Shown here piece by piece: positions 1 to 7,663 of a stretch of DNA of 13,483 nt. The stretch's first letter is position 1. The number at the start of each line of letters is the position of its first letter. The translations under genes were made by a program, and so were the position numbers. The DNA is from CAYHGX01 sp964356355. GTDB lineage: Bacteria > Patescibacteriota > Gracilibacteria > UBA1369 > LOWO2-01-FULL-3. The stretch lies in NCBI GenBank assembly GCA_964356355.1, contig CAYHGX010000025.1:1-13483 (forward strand). The letters run 5' to 3'. The notes beneath the pieces are model-generated. The model saw only the letters and a program-made list of their open reading frames with translations, did no database searches and had not been told where the DNA came from.

Positions 1-1
1 A

Positions 2-2170
2 AATCTAAGTGAAGGAATGGACGTAGCAATCACCAAAATCGGCGCCAAGGTAAAATGGCACGGTGAAGGCGAATTAGTCACCTTAGAAAAAACTAAAATC
101 CGCGACATAGAAAGCTTCGGCATGATCGCAGCCGGCAGCGAAATTGGCATCCCCGATCCAGAAGCAAAAGAAAGAGAAATTTTAGACCTAAGCAAATACA
201 AGGCCAAACCTGGCACCCCTCTCTCCGAACTTTTCGCCCTCAACGACATCATCCTCGAAGTAGACAACAAGGCCATTACTCATAGGCCCGACCTCTGGAG
301 CCACTACGGCTTTGCCCGCGAAATTGCCGCGATCACCGGCAGTAAATTAAAACCCATCACTCCAAAAGTAGAATTCCCAACTAAAGGAGAAAGCCCGAAA
401 GTAGAAGTAGCAGAGCCAAAACTTTGCCCTCGCTACCTCGGCCTAACAATTGAAAATATTAAAGTAGAACCTTCGCCCGAATGGCTCAGTAAGAAATTAG
501 AAGCAGTTGGCCACGGCACTCACAACAACATCGTAGACATCACAAATTATGTAATGGCCGAACTCGGTCAGCCACTTCACGCCTTCGATAAGGCCAAAAT
601 CAAAAACGGCATCACGGTACGCACCGCCAAAAAGGGTGAAAAAACTCTCTCTCTCGACGACAAAGAACGCGAACTTTCTCCAGAAATGCTGGTAATTGCC
701 GACGACGAAAAGGTACTCGCCATTGCCGGAGTAATGGGCAGTAAAAAGAGCGAAATCACAGAGTCAACCACGTCAATTATTCTTGAATCTGCCACCTTCA
801 ACTCATCCTCAGTTCGCAAAACCTCCACAAAATTAAATCTCCGCACCGACGCCGTTCAAAGATTTGAAAAGGCCTTAGATCCGCATCTTGCAGAGCTCGC
901 CATCAAGCGCGCCGCTGAATTAATTCTTCAAATTTGCCCAACTGCCAAAATCACCGGCCCGGTTACGGACGTAAAAAACTTCTCAAATAAACCCCTCGAA
1001 ATCGAACTCAGCATCGAAACAACTATTTCCAAAATCGGCGTACAACTAACAAAAGAAGAGGTTCAAGAATTATTAGAAAAACTCGAATTCCGCATCACCG
1101 AAAAATCAAAAAACACACTCTTGGTAACCGTCCCCACCTTCCGCGCCACCAAAGACGTCACTAGCGAAGACGACCTAATTGAAGAAGTTGCGCGCCTCTA
1201 CGGCTACGACAACATCCCGGCCAGTCTACCAATCCTTCCCACAAAACTCCCTACTCCAAACCCAGAACGCGAATACAAACACCGCGCCCGCGAAATCCTT
1301 TCCGAAGGCCTTGGGTTCGACGAAGTAAACAACTATTCCTTCTACGGCCAGGCAGAAATGTCACACTGCCTAATCGCCGATACCGGCCACATTCACCTCC
1401 AAAACTACCTTTCTGAAGATCAAACCCATCTCCGCACCACCCTAATCCCAAATATTCTCAAAAACATCCAAGAAAACATTAAATATTTCTCCGACTTCAA
1501 AATTTACGAAATCGGCCGCACCTACAAAGAAATTGGCCAATTCTACCCCCTCGAAGAAAAAATTATCGCCGGAGCAATCATTAAAAAAGGCAAATCAGCC
1601 GATCCTTTTTACGAAGCCAAAGGCGCAGTAGAAACTCTTTTTAATAAATTCTCAATTGCCCTACCAAAAGCCGTAAAAGAAGTAAAACACACTCCCTACG
1701 CGCATCCATTCAAATGCCTTAGCTACATCGATCAGCACGGCCAAACTCTCGCAAAAGTATTCGTCCCGCATCCACAAGTCGCCAAAAATCACGATCTCGA
1801 CAAACACTCAATTGCCCTTTTTGAAGTCAACTTCACCGAACTAATGAAACTCGAAAAAATCGACCGCAAATATAAAAAACTCGCCAAATTCCCGAGCATC
1901 CAAATCGACATTTCAATTCTCACAGATAAAAACGCCGAAGTTGGCACCTTCCAAAAAGCCATAATGGAAGCCGGTCCCGCCCTCATCACCGATGTAACTC
2001 TTTTCGACATTTATGAAGGGGACCGCATCGAAGCCAACAAAAAAGCCATCGCCTTCGCAATCACTCTCCAGGCCCCCGACCGCACTCTTACCGACGAGGA
2101 AATGCTCTCCACTCAAAAACTCATCTTCAAAAACGTCGAAAAACTCGGAGGCACTATACGCGGCAAATAA
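2..2170 (+). CDS. pheT: Phenylalanyl-tRNA synthetase beta subunit (5' end cut off by window)
   Basis: Non-catalytic beta chain of the alpha2beta2 PheRS that charges tRNA-Phe in the cytoplasm. The frame is open to the left edge: the codons before the ATG at 17 read NLSEG and match the family's N-[x]-[x]-EGM stretch in the tRNA-binding OB domain, so that ATG is internal and the true start lies upstream. In order: the end of the OB fold, with its RDIESFGM segment (about 104-123); the HRPDLWSHYGFAREIAAITG region (near 285-345); the B3/B4 editing domain, with NNIVDITNYVMAELGQPLHAF (about 525-590); the B5 domain, ending in DLIEEVARLYGYDNIP (near 1170-1220); a catalytic-like core; and a C-terminal FDX-ACB anticodon-binding domain (about 1870-2165). 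About 720 visible residues against roughly 800 usual. pheS is probably just upstream. It ends 2 nt before the convergent radical SAM gene. Confidence 0.97.
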   Translation, partial: NLSEGMDVAITKIGAKVKWHGEGELVTLEKTKIRDIESFGMIAAGSEIGIPDPEAKEREILDLSKYKAKPGTPLSELFALNDIILEVDNKAITHRPDLWSHYGFAREIAAITGSKLKPITPKVEFPTKGESPKVEVAEPKLCPRYLGLTIENIKVEPSPEWLSKKLEAVGHGTHNNIVDITNYVMAELGQPLHAFDKAKIKNGITVRTAKKGEKTLSLDDKERELSPEMLVIADDEKVLAIAGVMGSKKSEITESTTSIILESATFNSSSVRKTSTKLNLRTDAVQRFEKALDPHLAELAIKRAAELILQICPTAKITGPVTDVKNFSNKPLEIELSIETTISKIGVQLTKEEVQELLEKLEFRITEKSKNTLLVTVPTFRATKDVTSEDDLIEEVARLYGYDNIPASLPILPTKLPTPNPEREYKHRAREILSEGLGFDEVNNYSFYGQAEMSHCLIADTGHIHLQNYLSEDQTHLRTTLIPNILKNIQENIKYFSDFKIYEIGRTYKEIGQFYPLEEKIIAGAIIKKGKSADPFYEAKGAVETLFNKFSIALPKAVKEVKHTPYAHPFKCLSYIDQHGQTLAKVFVPHPQVAKNHDLDKHSIALFEVNFTELMKLEKIDRKYKKLAKFPSIQIDISILTDKNAEVGTFQKAIMEAGPALITDVTLFDIYEGDRIEANKKAIAFAITLQAPDRTLTDEEMLSTQKLIFKNVEKLGGTIRGK

Positions 2171-2172
2171 AT

Positions 2173-3393
2173 CTAATCACTAAACGATCCAGCCTTCGGC
2201 TTTTTGGGTTCTGGCCCCCGACCAACCTTCCCCCCTGAATCGTGACCAGCAGTACCTTCGCCCACCCCAAATCCTCCTCTTAAATTCATTAAAGCTAACA
2301 ATCCTAGCTGTGACCCAGGCCTTAAAGGAGCAGGTGCTATTCCTCTACCTAAAGCCAGACGCCCTTTAACCTTAGGTCCAAGAATTAGCTCCCTAAACCT
2401 AGGGACTAACACTTCTGGCCCCTCACATTCGTCACCTACAAACACAAGTCCTCGAAGCGGATCGCTATGAACGCCCTCAGGAGACCACACCTCGCTCCAC
2501 AAGCCTTTCACGGTAGTATTATAGGTATAGCCCGGTCTAAAAGCTTGGCGCTCCACTCGACCATCCATAGTCACCCGCGCCCTATGAAAGTGATCGGCCT
2601 TATCAATATTATCAACGCGAACAAATTCTGCATCCGGAACAACATCGCAAGCCCCATCTTCACTCAAACCGGGCAGTAAAGCCGCCCTGCCAGATTTCAC
2701 ATAAGCCCTCGTATCGTCATAATGTAGCTTCCCCTGTAACTCCAAAGGCCAATTAAGCCTAGCACGTACTTCCTCAAACATCTTAAGTGATTCAACCCTA
2801 CTTAGAGGACCAGTGTTGCCATCCGTGCCCTGAATCGAAACCGTAACTCTTACCTCTTTTACATTTTCCTCCGGATGCTCCAAAATTGGTCTCAACTTTT
2901 GCAAAGTAGCCACATAAGAATTAATATTAACTTCTCTATCAATTTTGCCTTGGTGCCTATTGCTATCAACAGTTAAAACAAACATCGGCACGACTCCTTT
3001 ATGCATCAATTGCACAACCCGATCCATTCGTTCCTCCATTCGCTTTACCGGAGTACCGTCCCTTCCCACTCGCATTCCATGGCTAATACAAATAGCCCTG
3101 GATTTACCTTTAGTAAATTCATCCAGAGCCTCAGCCAAATGCACAAAAGTACCATTAGGCCCACCAAGTGGCTCGGTATTAACATCCGTAGTAACAAATC
3201 TTGCAAAGTCAAATCCAGCATCCATTGCTCCTTTAATATTTGCCCTAATCTGCTCCTTCGTCAAATCCACAACCGTCCAATCAGCCTTCTCGGCTCCCTC
3301 ATAAGCTCCACAATGAAGACATCCCTCCGCGCAGCCCTTTGCGGTCGCAAACATATCAACCAACGTCGTAGCTGCCGCTGGAACCCTATCCAT
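2173..3393 (-). CDS. Orphan radical SAM protein of unknown function
   Basis: 406 residues. Near the N-terminus is a canonical CX3CX2C motif (KGCAEGCLHCGAY; Cys21, Cys25, Cys28), the site that binds the 4Fe-4S cluster and S-adenosylmethionine in radical SAM enzymes. The next 200 residues alternate strands and helices as a partial TIM barrel would: FARFVTTDVNTEP (64-75) where the GGE-like SAM contact usually lies, AICISHG (100-106), VVPMFVLTVDSN (134-145), VRVTVSIQGTDGNTG (181-195). Only two other cysteines are present (249, 323), so there is no SPASM-type auxiliary-cluster domain. Residues about 355-406 are rich in Gly, Pro and Lys and look disordered. I cannot assign a substrate. It stands alone, with its own promoter, divergent from the PAS gene and convergent with pheT (stops 2 nt apart). 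The ATG at 3393 has no well-placed Shine-Dalgarno site. Confidence 0.85.
   Translation of the reverse strand: MDRVPAAATTLVDMFATAKGCAEGCLHCGAYEGAEKADWTVVDLTKEQIRANIKGAMDAGFDFARFVTTDVNTEPLGGPNGTFVHLAEALDEFTKGKSRAICISHGMRVGRDGTPVKRMEERMDRVVQLMHKGVVPMFVLTVDSNRHQGKIDREVNINSYVATLQKLRPILEHPEENVKEVRVTVSIQGTDGNTGPLSRVESLKMFEEVRARLNWPLELQGKLHYDDTRAYVKSGRAALLPGLSEDGACDVVPDAEFVRVDNIDKADHFHRARVTMDGRVERQAFRPGYTYNTTVKGLWSEVWSPEGVHSDPLRGLVFVGDECEGPEVLVPRFRELILGPKVKGRLALGRGIAPAPLRPGSQLGLLALMNLRGGFGVGEGTAGHDSGGKVGRGPEPKKPKAGSFSD
2191..2205 (+). terminator. Possible weak intrinsic terminator of pheT
   Basis: AGCC-TTC-GGCT forms a 4-bp stem with a 3-nt loop, followed at once by five T (2201-2205), 20 bases after the pheT stop. 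It lies inside the last codons of the convergent gene. The stem is short, so this may be chance. Confidence 0.25.
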
Positions 3394-3415
3394 AAAATAA
3401 AGTTAAACGCACCTC

Positions 3416-3445
3416 ATGCTACAACAAATTTTCCGCACCTGTCAA
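3416..3445 (-). promoter_or_regulatory. Sigma-70-type promoter for the radical SAM gene
   Basis: On the minus strand TTGACA (3445-3440), an 18-nt spacer, then TAGCAT (3421-3416). Predicted transcription start is near 3409, leaving about 16 nt of leader before the ATG at 3393, without a Shine-Dalgarno site. Confidence 0.4.
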
Positions 3446-3473
3446 ACCAATCCTTGAAACACTCGGTAAACAT

Positions 3474-3502
3474 TTGACAAACTGCCCCACAACTAGAACA
3501 AT
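3474..3502 (+). promoter_or_regulatory. Promoter for the PAS-GAF/PBP operon, probably leaderless
   Basis: TTGACA (3474-3479), 17-nt spacer, AACAAT (3497-3502; four of six consensus bases). Six bases then separate the -10 from the ATG at 3509, so transcription would begin at or within a base or so of the start codon. There is no Shine-Dalgarno site before 3509. The -10 is weak, which lowers confidence. Confidence 0.4.
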
Positions 3503-3508
3503 TGACCT

Positions 3509-4819
3509 ATGAACACCGAACTTGCGAGAAAAAAGTACCAGGAAGACATAGAAAGGGCCGCCCATTCAGTCAGCATCGCTGAAGCCATGAATGAATGCCT
3601 TTGGCTTGGCGACAAAAATCACAACACTATCTACGTAAATCCAATCTACGAACGCACCTCCGGCTATAGCCTTGCAGAATGCATTGGTAAACCAGCCGAC
3701 TTTTGCTTCGACGAAGAAAGTAAAAAAACCATCGCCGCACATCACAAATTAAGAAAAAAAGGCGCTTCATCTCAATACGAAGCCACTATTCTAACAAAGG
3801 ATGGAAAAAAAGTACCAGTACTCATAAGTGGCGCACCAACCGGCACCGGAGGCACCATCGGAATTTTTATCAACCTCACCAAAATCAAGAAACTCACTCG
3901 TGAAAAAGTGCTTTCCGATGAAATTATTCGCAATTCAGCCGAAGCCATTGTAGTACTAGATAAAAATCGCAAAATTAAACTTTGGAACACTGGAGCCACC
4001 AAGCTATTCGGCTACAGTGAACACGAAGTATTAAATAAATCCATTGATATCGTCATCCCCAAAGAAGAAGAAGAAACAAACAAAACTCTCCTAAAAGAGG
4101 TGGAAATTAAAAGTTACCTCAAAAATTTCGAAACTCACCGTCTAGCCAAAAATGGAGACCTATTGGACGTTTCAGTTTCAGTTCGAAAAGTAATGGACGG
4201 CAAAAACCACTTCATCGGCTACCTGTTGATGTACCAAGATATTCGTCAGCAAAAACAGGCCTCCATTGAACTCCAAAAACGCTTCGACGCAGTACAAGAC
4301 GCCTACAAAGAGCTCGGATTACAGCGTCGCCATCTCGACTACATTTACGAAATCCTCGATGCAGCCACCGACAAGACCGACCTCGAAGACCTTTCAAAAC
4401 TAATTGTCAGCTCAATGTTGCTCCTCACAAAATGTGACGGATCAGTTCTGCGTCTCTACGATAAAACCCACGACACACTAAAACTACAGGCCTGTTTTGG
4501 CGTCCCTCAAAAGTGGGCGAGCAAAAGCAAAATCACCTTCAAAAACAGCTTAGCGGCAGACAGCCTCAAAAGCCGACGCCCACTAATCATCAACAACCTA
4601 GAAACTAATCAAAAACACGGAGGACTAAAGCTGGTAAAAGAGTCCAATTATAAGACACTTATCCTCATACCACTTTTCATCGAGGAAAAATTTTTAGGAA
4701 CAATCAGTTTATATGCCAAAGATCCAGGAAAATTCCGGCTAATTGAAACCGATTTCTTAGAAAAAATGGGAAAACAATGCTCATTAGCCATCTATACAAA
4801 ATCTTTAAATAATATATGA
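3509..4819 (+). CDS. PAS-PAS-GAF sensor protein without output domain
   Basis: 436 residues, soluble, with no signal peptide or membrane span. PAS 1 spans about 17-127 (NHNTIYVNPIYERTSGYS). PAS 2 spans about 135-250 (EAIVVLDKNRKIKLWN, ATKLFGYSEHEV, and a closing IGYLLMYQDIRQQKQ helix). A helical, probably coiled-coil linker (245-285) leads to a GAF domain (about 285-430; CDGSVLRLYDKTHDTLKLQA, then TLILIPLFIEEKFLGTISL). These folds bind small ligands or cofactors or mediate dimers in signalling proteins; no ligand can be read from the sequence. The chain ends after GAF: no histidine kinase, GGDEF, EAL, phosphatase or DNA-binding domain follows. Its TGA overlaps the next gene's ATG (ATGA), suggesting the sensor is made with, and may act on, the peptidoglycan synthase or another partner. 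Confidence 0.9.
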   Translation: MNTELARKKYQEDIERAAHSVSIAEAMNECLWLGDKNHNTIYVNPIYERTSGYSLAECIGKPADFCFDEESKKTIAAHHKLRKKGASSQYEATILTKDGKKVPVLISGAPTGTGGTIGIFINLTKIKKLTREKVLSDEIIRNSAEAIVVLDKNRKIKLWNTGATKLFGYSEHEVLNKSIDIVIPKEEEETNKTLLKEVEIKSYLKNFETHRLAKNGDLLDVSVSVRKVMDGKNHFIGYLLMYQDIRQQKQASIELQKRFDAVQDAYKELGLQRRHLDYIYEILDAATDKTDLEDLSKLIVSSMLLLTKCDGSVLRLYDKTHDTLKLQACFGVPQKWASKSKITFKNSLAADSLKSRRPLIINNLETNQKHGGLKLVKESNYKTLILIPLFIEEKFLGTISLYAKDPGKFRLIETDFLEKMGKQCSLAIYTKSLNNI

Positions 4820-7623
4820 AAAGAATATCTCAACGCATAGCAATGCTAAAACGCTTCTTTCCACACGAAGAGGCTCATCCAATGAAAAAGATCTTTTTCT
4901 GGTTTGGCACAATCTCTATCGGGTTAATGCTTTTTGGTCTAATAGCCTTCGGAGGAATCATTGCAGTTTTGTCCATCGGTCTTCCAGATGTAAACCGTCT
5001 CGAAAACATCTCAGCGGCCCAATCTACGGAAATTTTTGATCGTAACGGCAAACTTTTATACACAATTCATGGTGAAGAAAACCGCGAACGCGTCGATTTA
5101 ATCAATATAGCAAAGCCTCTTGTTGATGCCACTATTTCTATCGAAGACGACTCTTATTATGAGCACGGAGGTTTCGACATTATGGCCCTAGGAAAAGTTG
5201 CCCTTCACGAAATTTTTGGGATTGGCGGCGCTAGAGGAGGCTCCACAATCACTCAACAATACATCAAAAACACCTTCCTTTCATCTGAACACAGTTATCT
5301 GAGGAAAGCCAAAGAGTTGATCCTAGCTGTCCGCTTAGAACAAACTTACGACAAAGATAAAATCCTAGAACTCTATCTAAACCGCATACCATACGGCAAC
5401 AACGCCTACGGAATTGAAAAGGCTGCAGAAATTTATTTAAACAAAGACGCCAAAGATATCACTATTGGAGAAAGTGCAGTATTGGCCTCTTTGCCACAAG
5501 CCCCCACTCGTTACAACCCATATGGAGACAATAAATTCTCACACCTTCTCAAGGAATTTACGCCAGAAGAGCTTCAATACAGAAACATTAAAGGAGAAAC
5601 AGATCTAGAGATAGAAGAATATGCACGCGGACTAATTGGGGCCTACGTTGATCTTGGAGACGGCAGTAAAATATACATCCCCGGACGCAGCGACCTCGTA
5701 CTAAAACGTATGTTTGACCTCGAAAAAATCACCGCAGATCAACGCGTAGCCGCCCTCAATGAAATTCAAAAACTCACTTTCAATGACTACAAAGAGTCCA
5801 TCAAGCACTATCATTTCGTAATGTATATCAAGCGACAACTCGAAGTTAAATATGGCAAAGACATGGTGGAACAAGGTGGCCTAAAAGTTTACACCACTCT
5901 CGATTCCGATATTCAAGATTACGCTGAAGAGATAGCGGCAGAAAAAGGCCCATACAATATCAAAACCTATGGCTCAAACAATATAGCCCTGATGACAATC
6001 AACGCCAAAACAGGGCAAATTCTCGCAATGCTCGGTTCCTGGGACTACCAAAATGAAAAGATTAAAGGCATGAACAACGTAGCATTGCTTCCGCGTCAGC
6101 CCGGCTCATCATTCAAGCCCATTGTCTACGCACAGGCCTTCTACAACGGCTATGCACCAGGCAATGTAATTTATGATGTACCAACAAAAATTGGAGGAAC
6201 AGACACCCCACAAGACTACGACGGCAAATGGCAGGGCCAAATTACCGTACGCCGCGCCCTCGGCCAGTCACGCAATATACCCGCAATCAAAGCCTACTTC
6301 CTGGCCGGCCAACAAGACAACATCATCGACCTGGCCACAAAAATGGGCGTCACAACATTGGATAAAAAACGCAGCTATGGGTATCCGCTAGCGCTTGGAG
6401 CTGCCGAAATTCCCCTAATCGACATGGTTACTGCCTACGGCACTTTTGCAAACGCCGGCAAACGCCCAGAACTCACCGGAATACTTAAGGTCACCAATTC
6501 CAACAGCGATATCCTCGAAGAATGGAAACAAAAAGAATTTCAAGAGGTTCTAGATCCGCAAATTGCCTATATGATCAGCAGTATTCTTTCAGACAAATCC
6601 GTCGCAGTTGGTACTAAACTCTTCGTAAACGGCAAAACAAATGCAGCAAAAACAGGAACTAGTACTAAACAAAACAAAACCGAAGCAGGAGGAGCAAGGG
6701 TCCGCCCTAGTGACGGATGGGTTCTTGGCTACACGCCAACAATAGTAACCGGTGTTTGGATCGGCAACACCGATGGCAGCGGACTGGGCTACAACGCTGA
6801 TGGCTATACCACGGCCGCCCCAATTTGGAACGCCGTCATGACCAAAGCCCTAGAAAAAATGCCAAATGAACAATTCGTTGAACCAGAAGGCATCAAGCAC
6901 GTCGCCATCAGCAAGGCCTCAGGAAAGCTTCCAGGCCCAAACACTCCGGCCTCAATGATTATTAACGATATTTTCGCCAGCTTCTCCCAACCAACCGAAA
7001 CCGAAAATGCCTTCTTCAAGGTGAAAATCGACAAAATATCCGGCCTACTAGCAACAGAATTCACGCCCGCAGAAACCACTCAAGAAGTCACCTTTCAAAA
7101 CTACCAAGACATCGCCGACATGTTTAACTGGAACAAAGAAGTCACCAGCTATTTTAGCAGTCACAAAAGCGCCGCACCGGAAAATCCTCCAGCAGATGGA
7201 GACCCCACCGCAGCCATAGAAGGCGATATTCGCGCCGGAGCGCCACCTACCGAATATGACAACGTTCACACCGCAGAAACAGCAGCAAAGGGGCCTTCAG
7301 TCACTATTATTAATCCGGTATCCCAAGGATCCATCGGCACCGGCATGATCGACATAGAGGTCCAAGTAAGTTCACCAAACGGGCCCGGACGAGTAGAGTT
7401 CTACATTGACGACCAAAAGCGCTTCTTCACCACAACTGCACCATTCACAGGTAAGCTTATTATTCCCCGCTCACTCCAAACAGGCAGCATCCATCTAATT
7501 GTTGCAAAAGTGTTCGATGCCTTAGGCTATAGCTCACAATCAGCAATTGAGGTAAAAATCGCAGAACCTGTAAGCGACGTTCCGTTGCCACCACGTGACA
7601 ACACAGTGCCAGAAACTCCTTAA
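4816..7623 (+). CDS. Class A penicillin-binding protein with C-terminal Ig-like domain
   Basis: 935-residue bifunctional peptidoglycan synthase (PBP1a type): it polymerises lipid II glycans and cross-links stem peptides outside the membrane. Order: short basic N-terminus, one membrane span (about 24-52); GT51 glycosyltransferase with EDDSYYEHGG (catalytic Glu110), GGSTITQQ, and the helix ending ILELYLNRIPYG; transpeptidase with SSFK (nucleophile Ser431, Lys434), SRN (485-487) and KTGTS (612-616). All catalytic motifs are intact. After a Pro/Ala-rich linker comes a beta-sandwich, Ig-like domain (about 827-912; VTIINPVSQGSIGTG through a VEFYIDD segment) that may bind wall polymers, then a Pro-rich end. 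Its start overlaps the PAS-GAF stop by ATGA; an internal start at 4882 has the better ribosome binding site. The length is at the long end for the family because of the added domain. Confidence 0.95.
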   Translation: MKRISQRIAMLKRFFPHEEAHPMKKIFFWFGTISIGLMLFGLIAFGGIIAVLSIGLPDVNRLENISAAQSTEIFDRNGKLLYTIHGEENRERVDLINIAKPLVDATISIEDDSYYEHGGFDIMALGKVALHEIFGIGGARGGSTITQQYIKNTFLSSEHSYLRKAKELILAVRLEQTYDKDKILELYLNRIPYGNNAYGIEKAAEIYLNKDAKDITIGESAVLASLPQAPTRYNPYGDNKFSHLLKEFTPEELQYRNIKGETDLEIEEYARGLIGAYVDLGDGSKIYIPGRSDLVLKRMFDLEKITADQRVAALNEIQKLTFNDYKESIKHYHFVMYIKRQLEVKYGKDMVEQGGLKVYTTLDSDIQDYAEEIAAEKGPYNIKTYGSNNIALMTINAKTGQILAMLGSWDYQNEKIKGMNNVALLPRQPGSSFKPIVYAQAFYNGYAPGNVIYDVPTKIGGTDTPQDYDGKWQGQITVRRALGQSRNIPAIKAYFLAGQQDNIIDLATKMGVTTLDKKRSYGYPLALGAAEIPLIDMVTAYGTFANAGKRPELTGILKVTNSNSDILEEWKQKEFQEVLDPQIAYMISSILSDKSVAVGTKLFVNGKTNAAKTGTSTKQNKTEAGGARVRPSDGWVLGYTPTIVTGVWIGNTDGSGLGYNADGYTTAAPIWNAVMTKALEKMPNEQFVEPEGIKHVAISKASGKLPGPNTPASMIINDIFASFSQPTETENAFFKVKIDKISGLLATEFTPAETTQEVTFQNYQDIADMFNWNKEVTSYFSSHKSAAPENPPADGDPTAAIEGDIRAGAPPTEYDNVHTAETAAKGPSVTIINPVSQGSIGTGMIDIEVQVSSPNGPGRVEFYIDDQKRFFTTTAPFTGKLIIPRSLQTGSIHLIVAKVFDALGYSSQSAIEVKIAEPVSDVPLPPRDNTVPETP
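4867..4873 (+). promoter_or_regulatory. Ribosome binding site favouring an internal PBP start
   Basis: GAAGAGG lies 8 nt before the in-frame ATG at 4882 (residue 23, MKKIFFWFG), ideal spacing. The first ATG at 4816 has no such site, only ATGA overlap with the upstream stop. Either start, or both, could be used; the difference is a 22-residue basic cytoplasmic extension. Confidence 0.45.
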
Positions 7624-7628
7624 GGACA

Positions 7629-7657
7629 TTGCCAAGGGGAGGCCATTGTGTTATAAT
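7629..7657 (+). promoter_or_regulatory. Strong extended -10 promoter, leaderless for the channel gene
   Basis: TTGCCA (7629-7634), 17-nt spacer, perfect TATAAT (7652-7657) preceded by TGT, an extended -10. Six bases follow before the ATG at 7664, so the predicted +1 is the A of the start codon. It lies just after the PBP stop at 7623, so the channel and methyltransferase can be expressed apart from the PBP operon. Confidence 0.7.
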
Positions 7658-7663
7658 GAGTGG

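Noticed and set aside
17..19. ATG at 17 as the true pheT start
   Set aside because: Codons before it (NLSEG) match the conserved OB-domain stretch, so the gene continues to the left.
3001..3477. Plus-strand open frame of 158 codons across the radical SAM gene and its promoter
   Set aside because: No motif, composition unlike real genes here, and it lies opposite the CX3CX2C motif coding region.
7595..7663. Upstream start for the channel gene at 7595
   Set aside because: It lies within the PBP coding end, and the extended -10 promoter at 7629-7657 points to 7664.
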